Shown here: positions 39,107 to 45,070 of the stretch, piece by piece | Numbering within the stretch: the first letter of the stretch is position 1 | How the letters are laid out: each line of letters opens with the position of its first letter | Assembly: GCA_913049785.1 (NCBI GenBank) | Contig: CAJWXP010000016.1 | Span: 1-45,070, forward strand | DNA: 45,070 nt | Source of the DNA: an uncultured Dehalococcoidia bacterium | GTDB taxonomy: Bacteria; Chloroflexota; Dehalococcoidia; Lucifugimonadales; UBA1127 | Direction: 5' to 3' | Translations under genes and position numbers: made by a program | Notes under the pieces: model-generated | The model's database searches: none | Seen by the model: only the letters and a program-made list of their open reading frames with translations | What the model was told of the DNA's origin: nothing

Positions 39107-40282
39107 ATGAGCAGGTGGTCGCCAGCCTTGCGTATCAAAAACATACAACCCCCCGTAATCCGTATGGGGGGCCAGCGCGCCCGCGACCTTGCCGAACAGG
39201 GGGTCGATGTCATCGACCTTGGGCCCTCCAGCCCCCACTACGTGACCCCGAAACACATCATTGACGCCGGTGTTAAGGCACTCTATGACGGACTCACCAA
39301 CCATGCCCCCGCTTTAGGCATCCCAGAGTTCAAGACGGCTCTGGCGGAGAAACTCTCAGCCCATAATCACCTTCACGCTGACCCTGAAAACGGCATCATG
39401 GTGGTGCCAGGGAGCCAACAAGGCCTCTACTACGCGGTGAATGCCTATGTTGGCCCTGGTGATGAGGTATTGCTGGTGGAGCCTGTCTGGGGCAGCTTTC
39501 GGCAACAGGTTGAGCTGGCAGAGGCCACGCCGGTCTCGGTCTCACTCAGCGCGGAGGAGGAGTACCACCTTTCGTACGAGGCTTTGGAGGAGTGCGCTAC
39601 GGCCTGGACCAAGCTGCTGATCTTCAATAACCCTCAGAATCCCACCGGTCGAGTGTACACACGCGCAGAACTTGAGGATGTGGCCCGGTTCGCTCAAGAC
39701 CGGGACCTTCTGGTGCTGTGCGATGAGACCTACGAGTACTTTGTCTACGATTCCAACGAGCACATCTCATTAGCTTCCCTGCCAGGCATGTGGGAGCGCA
39801 CGGTGACCAGTTTCACCTTCAACAAGTCCTACGGCATGTCCGGCTGGCGACTTGGCTGTATGGTTGCTCCGGGTGAGCTTCTCGACCCAATGACTCGAGT
39901 GCAGGAGTACACAGCCAGCTTTGTGGCACCATTTATCCAGATGGCTGGAGTTGCCGCGCTGCGAGGGCCCCAGGACCATGTCCAGCAGTGGCGTGATGAA
40001 TGCCGAGAGCTACGGCTGCAGGTTGCTGATATGTTCAACGCCATTCCTGGTGTCCACTGTCCCATCACGGAGGGAACAACGTTTCTCTTCCCTCGATTCC
40101 CTGGCGGGGAAACATCTACGGAACTGGCCGAACGACTGCTCAACGAAGCGTTGGTGACCGTGACTCCGGGCTCAGGCTTCGGCGATTCAGGAGAGGGCCA
40201 CCTGCGTGTTTCGTTGATGCGATCCCCGGTTGAAAGGGTTTTGGAAGGTGTCGAGCGTATCACTAAGGTGCTTAATGGTTAG
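39107..40282 (+). CDS. PLP-dependent aminotransferase, class I/II
   Basis: A 391-residue fold-type I aminotransferase. The PLP lysine is K240 in TSFTFNKSYGMSGWRLG. Other features are GSQQGLYYAVNAYVGPGDEVL, NNPQNPTGRVY, the pyridine-binding DETYEYFVYD, and the C-terminal LRVSLMRSP with the substrate-carboxylate Arg. Specificity (aspartate, aromatic, methionine/cystathionine type) cannot be read. It follows the molybdenum-hydroxylase operon by 60 bp on the same strand and is closed by a terminator, so it may be the last gene of that unit. GGTGAGG is the ribosome site. Confidence 0.9.
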   Translation: MSRWSPALRIKNIQPPVIRMGGQRARDLAEQGVDVIDLGPSSPHYVTPKHIIDAGVKALYDGLTNHAPALGIPEFKTALAEKLSAHNHLHADPENGIMVVPGSQQGLYYAVNAYVGPGDEVLLVEPVWGSFRQQVELAEATPVSVSLSAEEEYHLSYEALEECATAWTKLLIFNNPQNPTGRVYTRAELEDVARFAQDRDLLVLCDETYEYFVYDSNEHISLASLPGMWERTVTSFTFNKSYGMSGWRLGCMVAPGELLDPMTRVQEYTASFVAPFIQMAGVAALRGPQDHVQQWRDECRELRLQVADMFNAIPGVHCPITEGTTFLFPRFPGGETSTELAERLLNEALVTVTPGSGFGDSGEGHLRVSLMRSPVERVLEGVERITKVLNG

Positions 40283-40310
40283 ATACTATTATGCCTATCT
40301 AAGTGAAACG

Positions 40311-40339
40311 AAAAGGCCCCTGAAATCCAGGGACCTTTT
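40311..40339 (+). terminator. Rho-independent terminator after the aminotransferase
   Basis: AAAAGGCCCCTG and CAGGGACCTTTT pair with one C-A mismatch around loop AAATC, followed by TTTTGATTATCTTGTT. It lies 28 bp after the stop. It could also act on the leftward DinB transcript, which arrives from the other side. Confidence 0.75.
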
Positions 40340-40355
40340 GATTATCTTGTTCTGT

Positions 40356-40396
40356 CTTAGATAACCGTAAGAATATAGGTGGAGGACTAGTCCTCC
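40356..40396 (-). repeat. Stem-loop-tail element R3
   Basis: On the minus strand, the perfect palindrome GGAGGACTAGTCCTCC (40381-40396) is followed by ACCTATATTCTTACGGTTAT and CTAAG. It starts on the last base of the DinB stop codon, exactly as R1 does for the 35-residue gene. Confidence 0.65.
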
Positions 40397-40920
40397 TAGA
40401 CGCCTATCCAATGCTTGCCTTGGGTCAGACCCTTGATGTAGGCTGCCTGCCCGGCATGCTGGGTATTATCGCTGATGATGCTGGCCAGCCGAACGCCGAT
40501 AGTCGGCAGCGGGCTGAACTGGGGCTCATCAAGTTCTCGATCCATGTCCGCAGCTGTCAGGCCGCTCAGGACCTCCTTGGTGCGTTCATATACGGCATCG
40601 TGGTAGGCCTGCAGGGTCGCTGCGTCCGGGCGGACTTTGGCGACGTCTTCCGGCGTGTGGCCTGTGCCGGTGTTCTTGACGTCAGGTTCCATGTCGAATT
40701 TTGCGTGCCAACCGTCTGCCGTCCAAAGCTGTTCCTTGCCGGCCATATCAGACATGTGGTGGTCTTGGACCCTGGACAGGTGCCAGATGACCCAGGCTGT
40801 GGAGTTGGCGTTCTCGTCTGGGCGATAGTACAACTGATCCGACGTCATACCGTCCAGCACTCGCCGAATGGTGTTCTGGATACGACCTAGAGCATCTGCA
40901 ACGATTTCGTTTCCTTCCAT
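40396..40920 (-). CDS. DinB-family protein
   Basis: A 174-residue four-helix-bundle protein of the DinB/YfiT type. The metal-binding His pattern is present: WHLSRVQDHH near 46-55 and NTQHAGQAAYIKGL near 151-165. The N-terminal phrase is IVADALGRIQNTIRRVLDGM. Characterised relatives are thiol-dependent S-transferases or isomerases using bacillithiol or mycothiol. It lies 92 bp downstream of the SenB-like gene on the same strand and ends against repeat R3. Because SenA itself begins with a DinB-like domain, a role in low-molecular-weight thiol or selenol chemistry is worth considering, as inference. Confidence 0.85.
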   Translation of the reverse strand: MEGNEIVADALGRIQNTIRRVLDGMTSDQLYYRPDENANSTAWVIWHLSRVQDHHMSDMAGKEQLWTADGWHAKFDMEPDVKNTGTGHTPEDVAKVRPDAATLQAYHDAVYERTKEVLSGLTAADMDRELDEPQFSPLPTIGVRLASIISDNTQHAGQAAYIKGLTQGKHWIGV

Positions 40921-41012
40921 GAAAAGCCTCCGTAAAAGATTGAGTCATGCTAGAGCAACGGCAGTGTAGGGGGCTCCTGAGGGGGCTGTCAAACGGCCTG
41001 CAGTAGAGATAG

Positions 41013-41993
41013 TTATGCTGTGGTGGGTGCAAGCGCCTTTGCCTGGACTGCCTCTTGAATGAGGTCGTTCCAGAGGGACTGCTCGGTTGCGGGGCTCACC
41101 ATCGACGATAGGTCGGTGCACCATCGCTTGAGTTCTTGGAGGAATGTGGGTTCGGTTTCCAGTCGAGTCAGCACCCGTGCAAGGTCGCGCTCGTCCTCAA
41201 CCTGGTAGTAGCCGGGATAGTCCTCGCCCAGCATGCCAACGGAGCCCGGAATGCGGGACGCTATGACAGGAATGGCGTCTGCCAGCGCCTCTGAGACCAC
41301 GTTGGCGCCGCCCTCTGCCAGAGACGTCAGCACCATTGCCTGGCTCTTCGCCATCACGCGACGTGCCTTCCAACGCGGCATCTCTCCCAGCCAGGTGTAG
41401 CGAGGGTTGCTCTCCGTCTCTGCTGTTGCTGTCGTCTGGAACTCCATGCTCATGGCACCGCCCACATGGAGCACGTGCAAGCGCGATGAGTTCGTCAACA
41501 ATCGGGACGCTAATGCTGTACGCATGGGGTCTTTCACGGGGCGAAGATGCCCTATCACGGACACGTTGAACGTCTTTCCCGACGGCTGGTGACCTCCGGG
41601 TGTCTGGCGCGCCGACTGGAATATCGTTCGTGCTTTATCCCGCACGTGGGGTGGCAGTTCGTTCATTCCCAGGGGTTGGAGCATCATCATGCGTGTGGCA
41701 AGCTCCAAAGATCGCTGCGTCTCGGGCTTCTCGTGGATGTCCTGGTAGATATCCGTGCCTGTCAGAGCAAGGACAATGGGCAGATCAGGGTGGAGCTCGT
41801 TGAACAATTCGATGGAGTCTGCGCTACGCCAGGCATGGAGCGCCAGCAGCAGGTCGCAGTTAGCGCCCGTGTACTTCTCCTCGATGACCACACGGTGTCC
41901 CAGCGCCTTCAGGATGCGCGACCAGCGCAACGCTGAGGTCATATTGCCATGACGGGAAGCCCGTGGAACGGGACAGATAAGCCGAATATGCAT
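41013..41993 (-). CDS. senB: SenB-like selenosugar synthase (TIGR04348 glycosyltransferase)
   Basis: A 326-residue GT-B glycosyltransferase matching what I know of TIGR04348, now assigned to selenosugar synthase SenB of selenoneine biosynthesis, which joins selenophosphate-derived selenium to a UDP-sugar. Signature phrases are HGNMTSALRWSRILKALGHR, CDLLLALHAWRSADSI, VLALTGTDIYQDI, RSLELATRMMMLQPLG and KARTIFQSA. The nucleotide-sugar site in the second half contains SLAEGGANVVSEALADAIPVIAS. It starts 43 bp after the SenA-like gene on the same strand. This pairing of a TIGR04348 glycosyltransferase with an EgtB homologue is the diagnostic context. No senC (SelD-like) gene is in the window. Confidence 0.85.
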   Translation of the reverse strand: MHIRLICPVPRASRHGNMTSALRWSRILKALGHRVVIEEKYTGANCDLLLALHAWRSADSIELFNELHPDLPIVLALTGTDIYQDIHEKPETQRSLELATRMMMLQPLGMNELPPHVRDKARTIFQSARQTPGGHQPSGKTFNVSVIGHLRPVKDPMRTALASRLLTNSSRLHVLHVGGAMSMEFQTTATAETESNPRYTWLGEMPRWKARRVMAKSQAMVLTSLAEGGANVVSEALADAIPVIASRIPGSVGMLGEDYPGYYQVEDERDLARVLTRLETEPTFLQELKRWCTDLSSMVSPATEQSLWNDLIQEAVQAKALAPTTA

Positions 41994-42036
41994 AGTCGTT
42001 TGAATGCCTACTCCTGTCTGCTTCGTGACGATCTTC

Positions 42037-43380
42037 CTATAGAGCGCATGTCCGGAAGCCTGCCAGCACGTCTCTGCGGTCCGGCGGGAAGAAATTCCTC
42101 CATGTGTTGCGGATCAATCGGGAGCGCGTTGCCCATGCTCCTCCACGCAGCACCTTGCGTGTCCAGAACCATGGCGCCGAGTAATCTTTGTACGGATCGA
42201 TGATGAACCCCGGGTACGGACCAAACGCGTCGCTGCACCACTCCCACACGTTGCCCATCATCTGACGAAGTCCGAACGCGCTATCACCCGCGCCAAGGGC
42301 CCGCACGTCCACGCAGCCCAGCCTCATGGAGTCCATATTGGCGTGGTCTGTGGAGGGCGCTTCGTCTCCCCACGGGTAGATGCGCTTTTCGGTGGTTATG
42401 GACTTGCCGTCTGACGATGGCACTATGCTGGCCGCCATCTCCCACTCCGCCTCTGTGGGTAGCCTTCGACCTGCCCAGGCGCAGTATGCGGTTGCCTCGT
42501 ACCAGGTGATGTGGATTATGGGGTGGTGGGGTTCCAGCGGAACCACGGTGTCGAAGTAACGATACTGCCACGTACCTCCGGGTCCATTGACCCAGTACCA
42601 CGGGTGTTGGGCGTCTTGACCTTCTCGCCACAGCCAGCCCTCGGTCGACCAGAATTCCTTACGTCCGTAGCCGCCATCGTCCACAAACTTCTGATACTGC
42701 TCGTTCGTCACGGGCGTGTTGGCTATCTTGAAGGGCGCGAGCTCCACCACGTGGCCCCACTTCTCGTTGTCGAAGACGAAGGGCACCTTGTCCGATATCT
42801 GACCACCCAGGATGAACGAACCGCCCGGCACGGCTACATCGCGCAACTCAAAAGCGAGGTCTGGCGTTGGCTGCTCGTCGGGCCGGATACCGGTGATGGT
42901 GGGTCGCCTGTACCCCAGCGTCTGGCGGGTGTACGTCAGCGCTTCCCCGTGCATGTCCTCATGGAGTGTGGTCAGTCGATAGAAATAGGCATCATCCTCA
43001 GTAGGCGCGGCACCGTTCAGCGCTTCGAGTCGAGTCAGCGCTTTGTCCATGACTGACTGCATGTACTCGAGCGAACCCTCTCTCGAAGGCAGCTGAAGCT
43101 CCCATCGAGAGTCGTGCGACACCTCGAAGGAGTTGTACAACTCGTCGGCATTGGCGATAAGTGAGTTCTCTTTGTCCAGATTTCGGGATATCCACCGCTC
43201 TTGGAACCAGCCCACATGGCCTATCTCCCAAAGCGGCGGGTTCACGATGTCCATCGTGGGGCCGAACATCTGCTTAGCGTCAAAGTCCACTACAAGCTCC
43301 AGCAGCCGTTTCCGGGAGTCGAGCGCGTCAGTGATCAGCTCAGATGCCACGCTGTTGGTGTTCTTATCAGTAGTTGCCAT
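42037..43380 (-). CDS. senA: SenA-like selenoneine synthase (EgtB homologue)
   Basis: A 447-residue non-haem iron enzyme with an N-terminal DinB_2 domain and a C-terminal FGE-sulfatase (formylglycine-generating enzyme-like) domain, as in EgtB and SenA. The iron ligands are H55 (WEIGHVGWFQERW), H140 and H144 (LTTLHEDMHGEAL). FGE-type phrases are VPGGSFILGG, HITWYEATAYCAWAGRRLPT, GNVWEWCSD and KVLRGGAWATRSRLIRNTWRN. SenA joins a selenosugar to hercynine at C-Se, where EgtB uses a thiol. The direct link to senB favours SenA, but the sequence alone does not exclude EgtB. ATG 43380 has AGGTAGG upstream; the longer frame to 43428 has no ribosome site. No EgtD is visible. Confidence 0.82.
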   Translation of the reverse strand: MATTDKNTNSVASELITDALDSRKRLLELVVDFDAKQMFGPTMDIVNPPLWEIGHVGWFQERWISRNLDKENSLIANADELYNSFEVSHDSRWELQLPSREGSLEYMQSVMDKALTRLEALNGAAPTEDDAYFYRLTTLHEDMHGEALTYTRQTLGYRRPTITGIRPDEQPTPDLAFELRDVAVPGGSFILGGQISDKVPFVFDNEKWGHVVELAPFKIANTPVTNEQYQKFVDDGGYGRKEFWSTEGWLWREGQDAQHPWYWVNGPGGTWQYRYFDTVVPLEPHHPIIHITWYEATAYCAWAGRRLPTEAEWEMAASIVPSSDGKSITTEKRIYPWGDEAPSTDHANMDSMRLGCVDVRALGAGDSAFGLRQMMGNVWEWCSDAFGPYPGFIIDPYKDYSAPWFWTRKVLRGGAWATRSRLIRNTWRNFFPPDRRDVLAGFRTCAL

Positions 43381-43547
43381 GAGACCTACCTCATAAAGTG
43401 TGGCTACTAGGGTACCCGTAATGAGCACAGAGGACTAGCCCGACTTCCTGTGATTTGGTGTAACCGGTTGGTGCAGGATTCACCAAGATCAGAATTCTCG
43501 GTTGATTGGCCGCACAAGAAGCCTGCTGGCATAAGGCGCCGGACGGC

Positions 43548-43576
43548 GGGTTGGTTTAGGGTTGGTTTAGGGTTGG
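43548..43576. repeat. 11-bp tandem repeat, 2.6 copies
   Basis: GGGTTGGTTTA occurs at 43548-43558 and 43559-43569, with a partial third copy to 43576. It covers the stop codon of the TIGR03086-type gene. Slippage here could vary the C-terminus or the 3' untranslated region. Confidence 0.8.
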
Positions 43577-44124
43577 CGACCCATGAACGCGATGAGCTTA
43601 TCGTGGTTGCTGGCGCTGTCAGATACAGTCATTGCTGCGGCGAACCTATCACTCCTGAACTGGTCGATTGCTGGAACGAACATCCCATAACAAGCATCCA
43701 CCAGCGAAGTATCCATGGCCGTATCCTGCCCGGTGGCCTTCGCTAGGTCCCAGCAATGGACGAGGTGATCCAGGAACATGATGGACAGGAACTGCCCTCC
43801 TGGCATCTCGTTTCCGCCTGCCTCAACGGACTTTTCCAGGTTGGCCGGGTCTTTGGCTGCCTCAAGCGTCCTAGAGACTGCGGTCTTATAGCTTGCTGCG
43901 GCGTCGTTCCCACCTTGGGCTCCTTCCGGGCTTGACCCAGAAAGCTTAGCTGCCAGGCCCTCGGCTCCACCTTGGATGTGGCCGATGAGGTCGTTGACCG
44001 TCCACTCTGAGCAAGGTGTGGGGCTGTTAAGCTGGTCATTTTTGACCCCTACTAGAAGCTGGGCCATACGGCTGGATGCACCTTCAAAAAGCGCCACGGG
44101 GTTCGGTTGCGTCTGCTGACTCAT
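43567..44124 (-). CDS. TIGR03086 / maleylpyruvate isomerase-fold protein
   Basis: A 185-residue DinB-superfamily protein of the TIGR03086 (mycothiol-dependent maleylpyruvate isomerase N-terminal-like) type. Typical phrases are SPTPCSEWTVNDLIGHIQGG near 34-53 and FLDHLVHCWDLAKATG near 118-133, which carry the metal-binding His residues. It lacks the second domain of true maleylpyruvate isomerase. It is upstream of senA on the same strand (186 bp apart) and gives the locus a third DinB-fold protein. Its stop codon falls within an 11-bp tandem repeat. Exact substrate unknown. Confidence 0.85.
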   Translation of the reverse strand: MSQQTQPNPVALFEGASSRMAQLLVGVKNDQLNSPTPCSEWTVNDLIGHIQGGAEGLAAKLSGSSPEGAQGGNDAAASYKTAVSRTLEAAKDPANLEKSVEAGGNEMPGGQFLSIMFLDHLVHCWDLAKATGQDTAMDTSLVDACYGMFVPAIDQFRSDRFAAAMTVSDSASNHDKLIAFMGRQP

Positions 44125-44298
44125 GATTCACTCCCCTAGTTTCCGTTTTGGATTTTGCAATTGTAACCCTCCGCTTAAATATGTCAATGCGTGGACACAT
44201 GGGATGCCCCTCACGTGCCGAGCTACCGTGCAGCCTCGCCCTCTGGTATCATCCCCGTCCAGATGTCATAACGAGCAGGTGCGCATAGAGGGGGAGTC

Positions 44299-44838
44299 AT
44301 GGCCATCGAATCATCGCTTGTCGATATCGTCCGTAAAGGCGTGGACGCCAGAGCGAACGTGCCATCGCCTGACCCGTTCCCGCGTGTGCTTCGTGTGGAG
44401 ATCGAGCCGATCGAGCACCTCACCTATCGTGTGAGGCCGACAGCGGAACCCCATTTTGAGCTCTACGTCGACGAGCCAGAGGATCGAGGGGGCAACGACA
44501 AAGGCCCATCGCCCATCACCTACTTCCTTACGGGAGTGGCAACCTGCCTGCTCAACCAGTTCATTCGGTTGGCGATCACCAGGGAGTTGCCTATCTCCGT
44601 TTCCTCAATGACGGTGAAGGGTGTCTTTGAGCGAACCATAGGCGGAGGCTTCAAGGAGATCGTCAATGAACTGCACATCGAGGGAAGCATAACGCCGGAG
44701 GGCCTGGAAGAGCTGGCGACAGACGCAGAGGGCTACTGCTACATCCACAACACCCTGAGCAAAGCAGTGCGCATGACAACGGAGTTATATGTGAATGGAG
44801 ACCACGTCACTACGAGAGTGGCTGGGCCAGAGGTCTAA
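44299..44838 (+). CDS. OsmC-family protein
   Basis: A 179-residue protein with the OsmC/Ohr fold. The two redox cysteines are at the usual positions: C83 in LTGVATCLLNQFIR and C147 in DAEGYCYIHNTLSKA. A typical central strand pattern follows (ISVSSMTVKGVFERT). The family reduces organic hydroperoxides with thiols; divergent members of this length are often unassigned. It is divergent from the TIGR03086-type gene and 23 bp before a RidA gene on the same strand, so they may form an operon. Confidence 0.85.
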   Translation: MAIESSLVDIVRKGVDARANVPSPDPFPRVLRVEIEPIEHLTYRVRPTAEPHFELYVDEPEDRGGNDKGPSPITYFLTGVATCLLNQFIRLAITRELPISVSSMTVKGVFERTIGGGFKEIVNELHIEGSITPEGLEELATDAEGYCYIHNTLSKAVRMTTELYVNGDHVTTRVAGPEV

Positions 44839-44861
44839 GACAAAGAAAAAAGGAGCACACC

Positions 44862-45070
44862 TTGCCAAAGAAACAAATCATCATTCCCGCAGCGATTGGG
44901 CAGTCCAATGCAAACCTATCCCCGGCAACCAAGTTCGGGAATCTGGTATTCGTGGCAGGCCAGACAGGCCGCAACCCCGTAACCAACGAAGTGGGTGCAG
45001 ACATCCGTGAACAGACCCGCAACGTGCTGGAGCGCATCAAGATCATCCTTGAGGACGCCGGGAGTTCGCT
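44862..45070 (+). CDS. RidA-family protein, N-terminal part (runs off the window)
   Basis: A frame with TTG start at 44862 and the strong ribosome site AAGGAG exactly six bases away. It reads MPKKQIIIPAAIGQSNANLS, then ATKFGNLVFVAGQTGRNPVT and IREQTRNVLERIKIILEDAG, the N-terminal two thirds of a RidA/YjgF protein, and continues past the end of the window. It differs from the copy at 17090-17473 but is the same family. Co-transcription with the OsmC gene is likely from the 23-bp gap. Probably about 125-135 residues when complete. Confidence 0.85.
   Translation, partial: MPKKQIIIPAAIGQSNANLSPATKFGNLVFVAGQTGRNPVTNEVGADIREQTRNVLERIKIILEDAGSS

Overview
The window looks like a metagenomic contig with two parts of different origin. 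Positions 1 to about 3,360 carry four genes that read like a marine or symbiotic alphaproteobacterium (Rhodospirillales-type): a DUF6505-like protein, a D-cysteine desulfhydrase-family enzyme, a secreted trypsin/PDZ protease and a conserved hypothetical. At 3,360-3,378 the sequence switches in mid-gene to the 3' part of a Rieske oxygenase. From there to the end the style is uniform and fits a Chloroflexota bacterium, possibly of the SAR202 / Dehalococcoidia kind. That assignment is an inference from the gene mix: MFS exporter, RecF, PPDK, MutS2, LLM flavin oxidoreductase, a xanthine-dehydrogenase-type hydroxylase, DinB-fold and OsmC proteins, and a zinc-ribbon protein. No rRNA is present to confirm it.

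Layout. 3.4-14.7 kb: broken Rieske oxygenase, MFS transporter, recF, ppdK with a structured leader, a frameshifted repeat-containing membrane protein, and mutS2. 14.7-21.1 kb: a receiver-less winged-helix regulator, an 18-bp perfect hairpin, a decayed hemA (glutamyl-tRNA reductase) that has lost its catalytic Cys, a GH114-like lipoprotein, RidA, an AIR-synthase/HypE-like protein, an EamA exporter, tRNA-Asn and a TSUP exporter. 21.1-23.2 kb: a leftward cluster of small genes (MerR-type HTH protein, a 63-aa protein, a ~117-aa protein and a tandem pair of 84-aa paralogues, one with a nonsense codon). Four of these upstream regions carry copies of the same ~60-bp element. 23.2-28.5 kb: a membrane-anchored hypothetical, two alpha/beta hydrolases, a ThDP enzyme, gene debris around a quasi-palindrome, and a zinc-ribbon protein. 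28.5-31.7 kb: an LLM oxidoreductase and an amt-glnB ammonium operon with a GlnR/PhoB-like direct repeat upstream. 31.7-34.9 kb: a run of very small leftward genes, several membrane-bound or broken, and a DUF3179 lipoprotein with two frameshifts. 35.1-40.3 kb: a three-subunit molybdenum hydroxylase, a MoaD-like protein and an aminotransferase. 40.4-45.1 kb: a leftward cluster of DinB protein, SenB-like glycosyltransferase, SenA-like EgtB homologue and a TIGR03086-type protein, then OsmC and a second RidA that runs off the end.

The most interesting system is the adjacent senA-senB pair, the signature of selenoneine (selenium analogue of ergothioneine) biosynthesis, flanked by further DinB-fold and thiol-peroxidase-type proteins. 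Next come two uncatalogued repeat families: a 60-bp element upstream of four consecutive small transcription units (21.4-23.2 kb), and a 41-44-bp stem-loop-plus-tail element present three times between 32.9 and 40.4 kb. Several genes carry single stops or frameshifts, which means either real decay or consensus errors.
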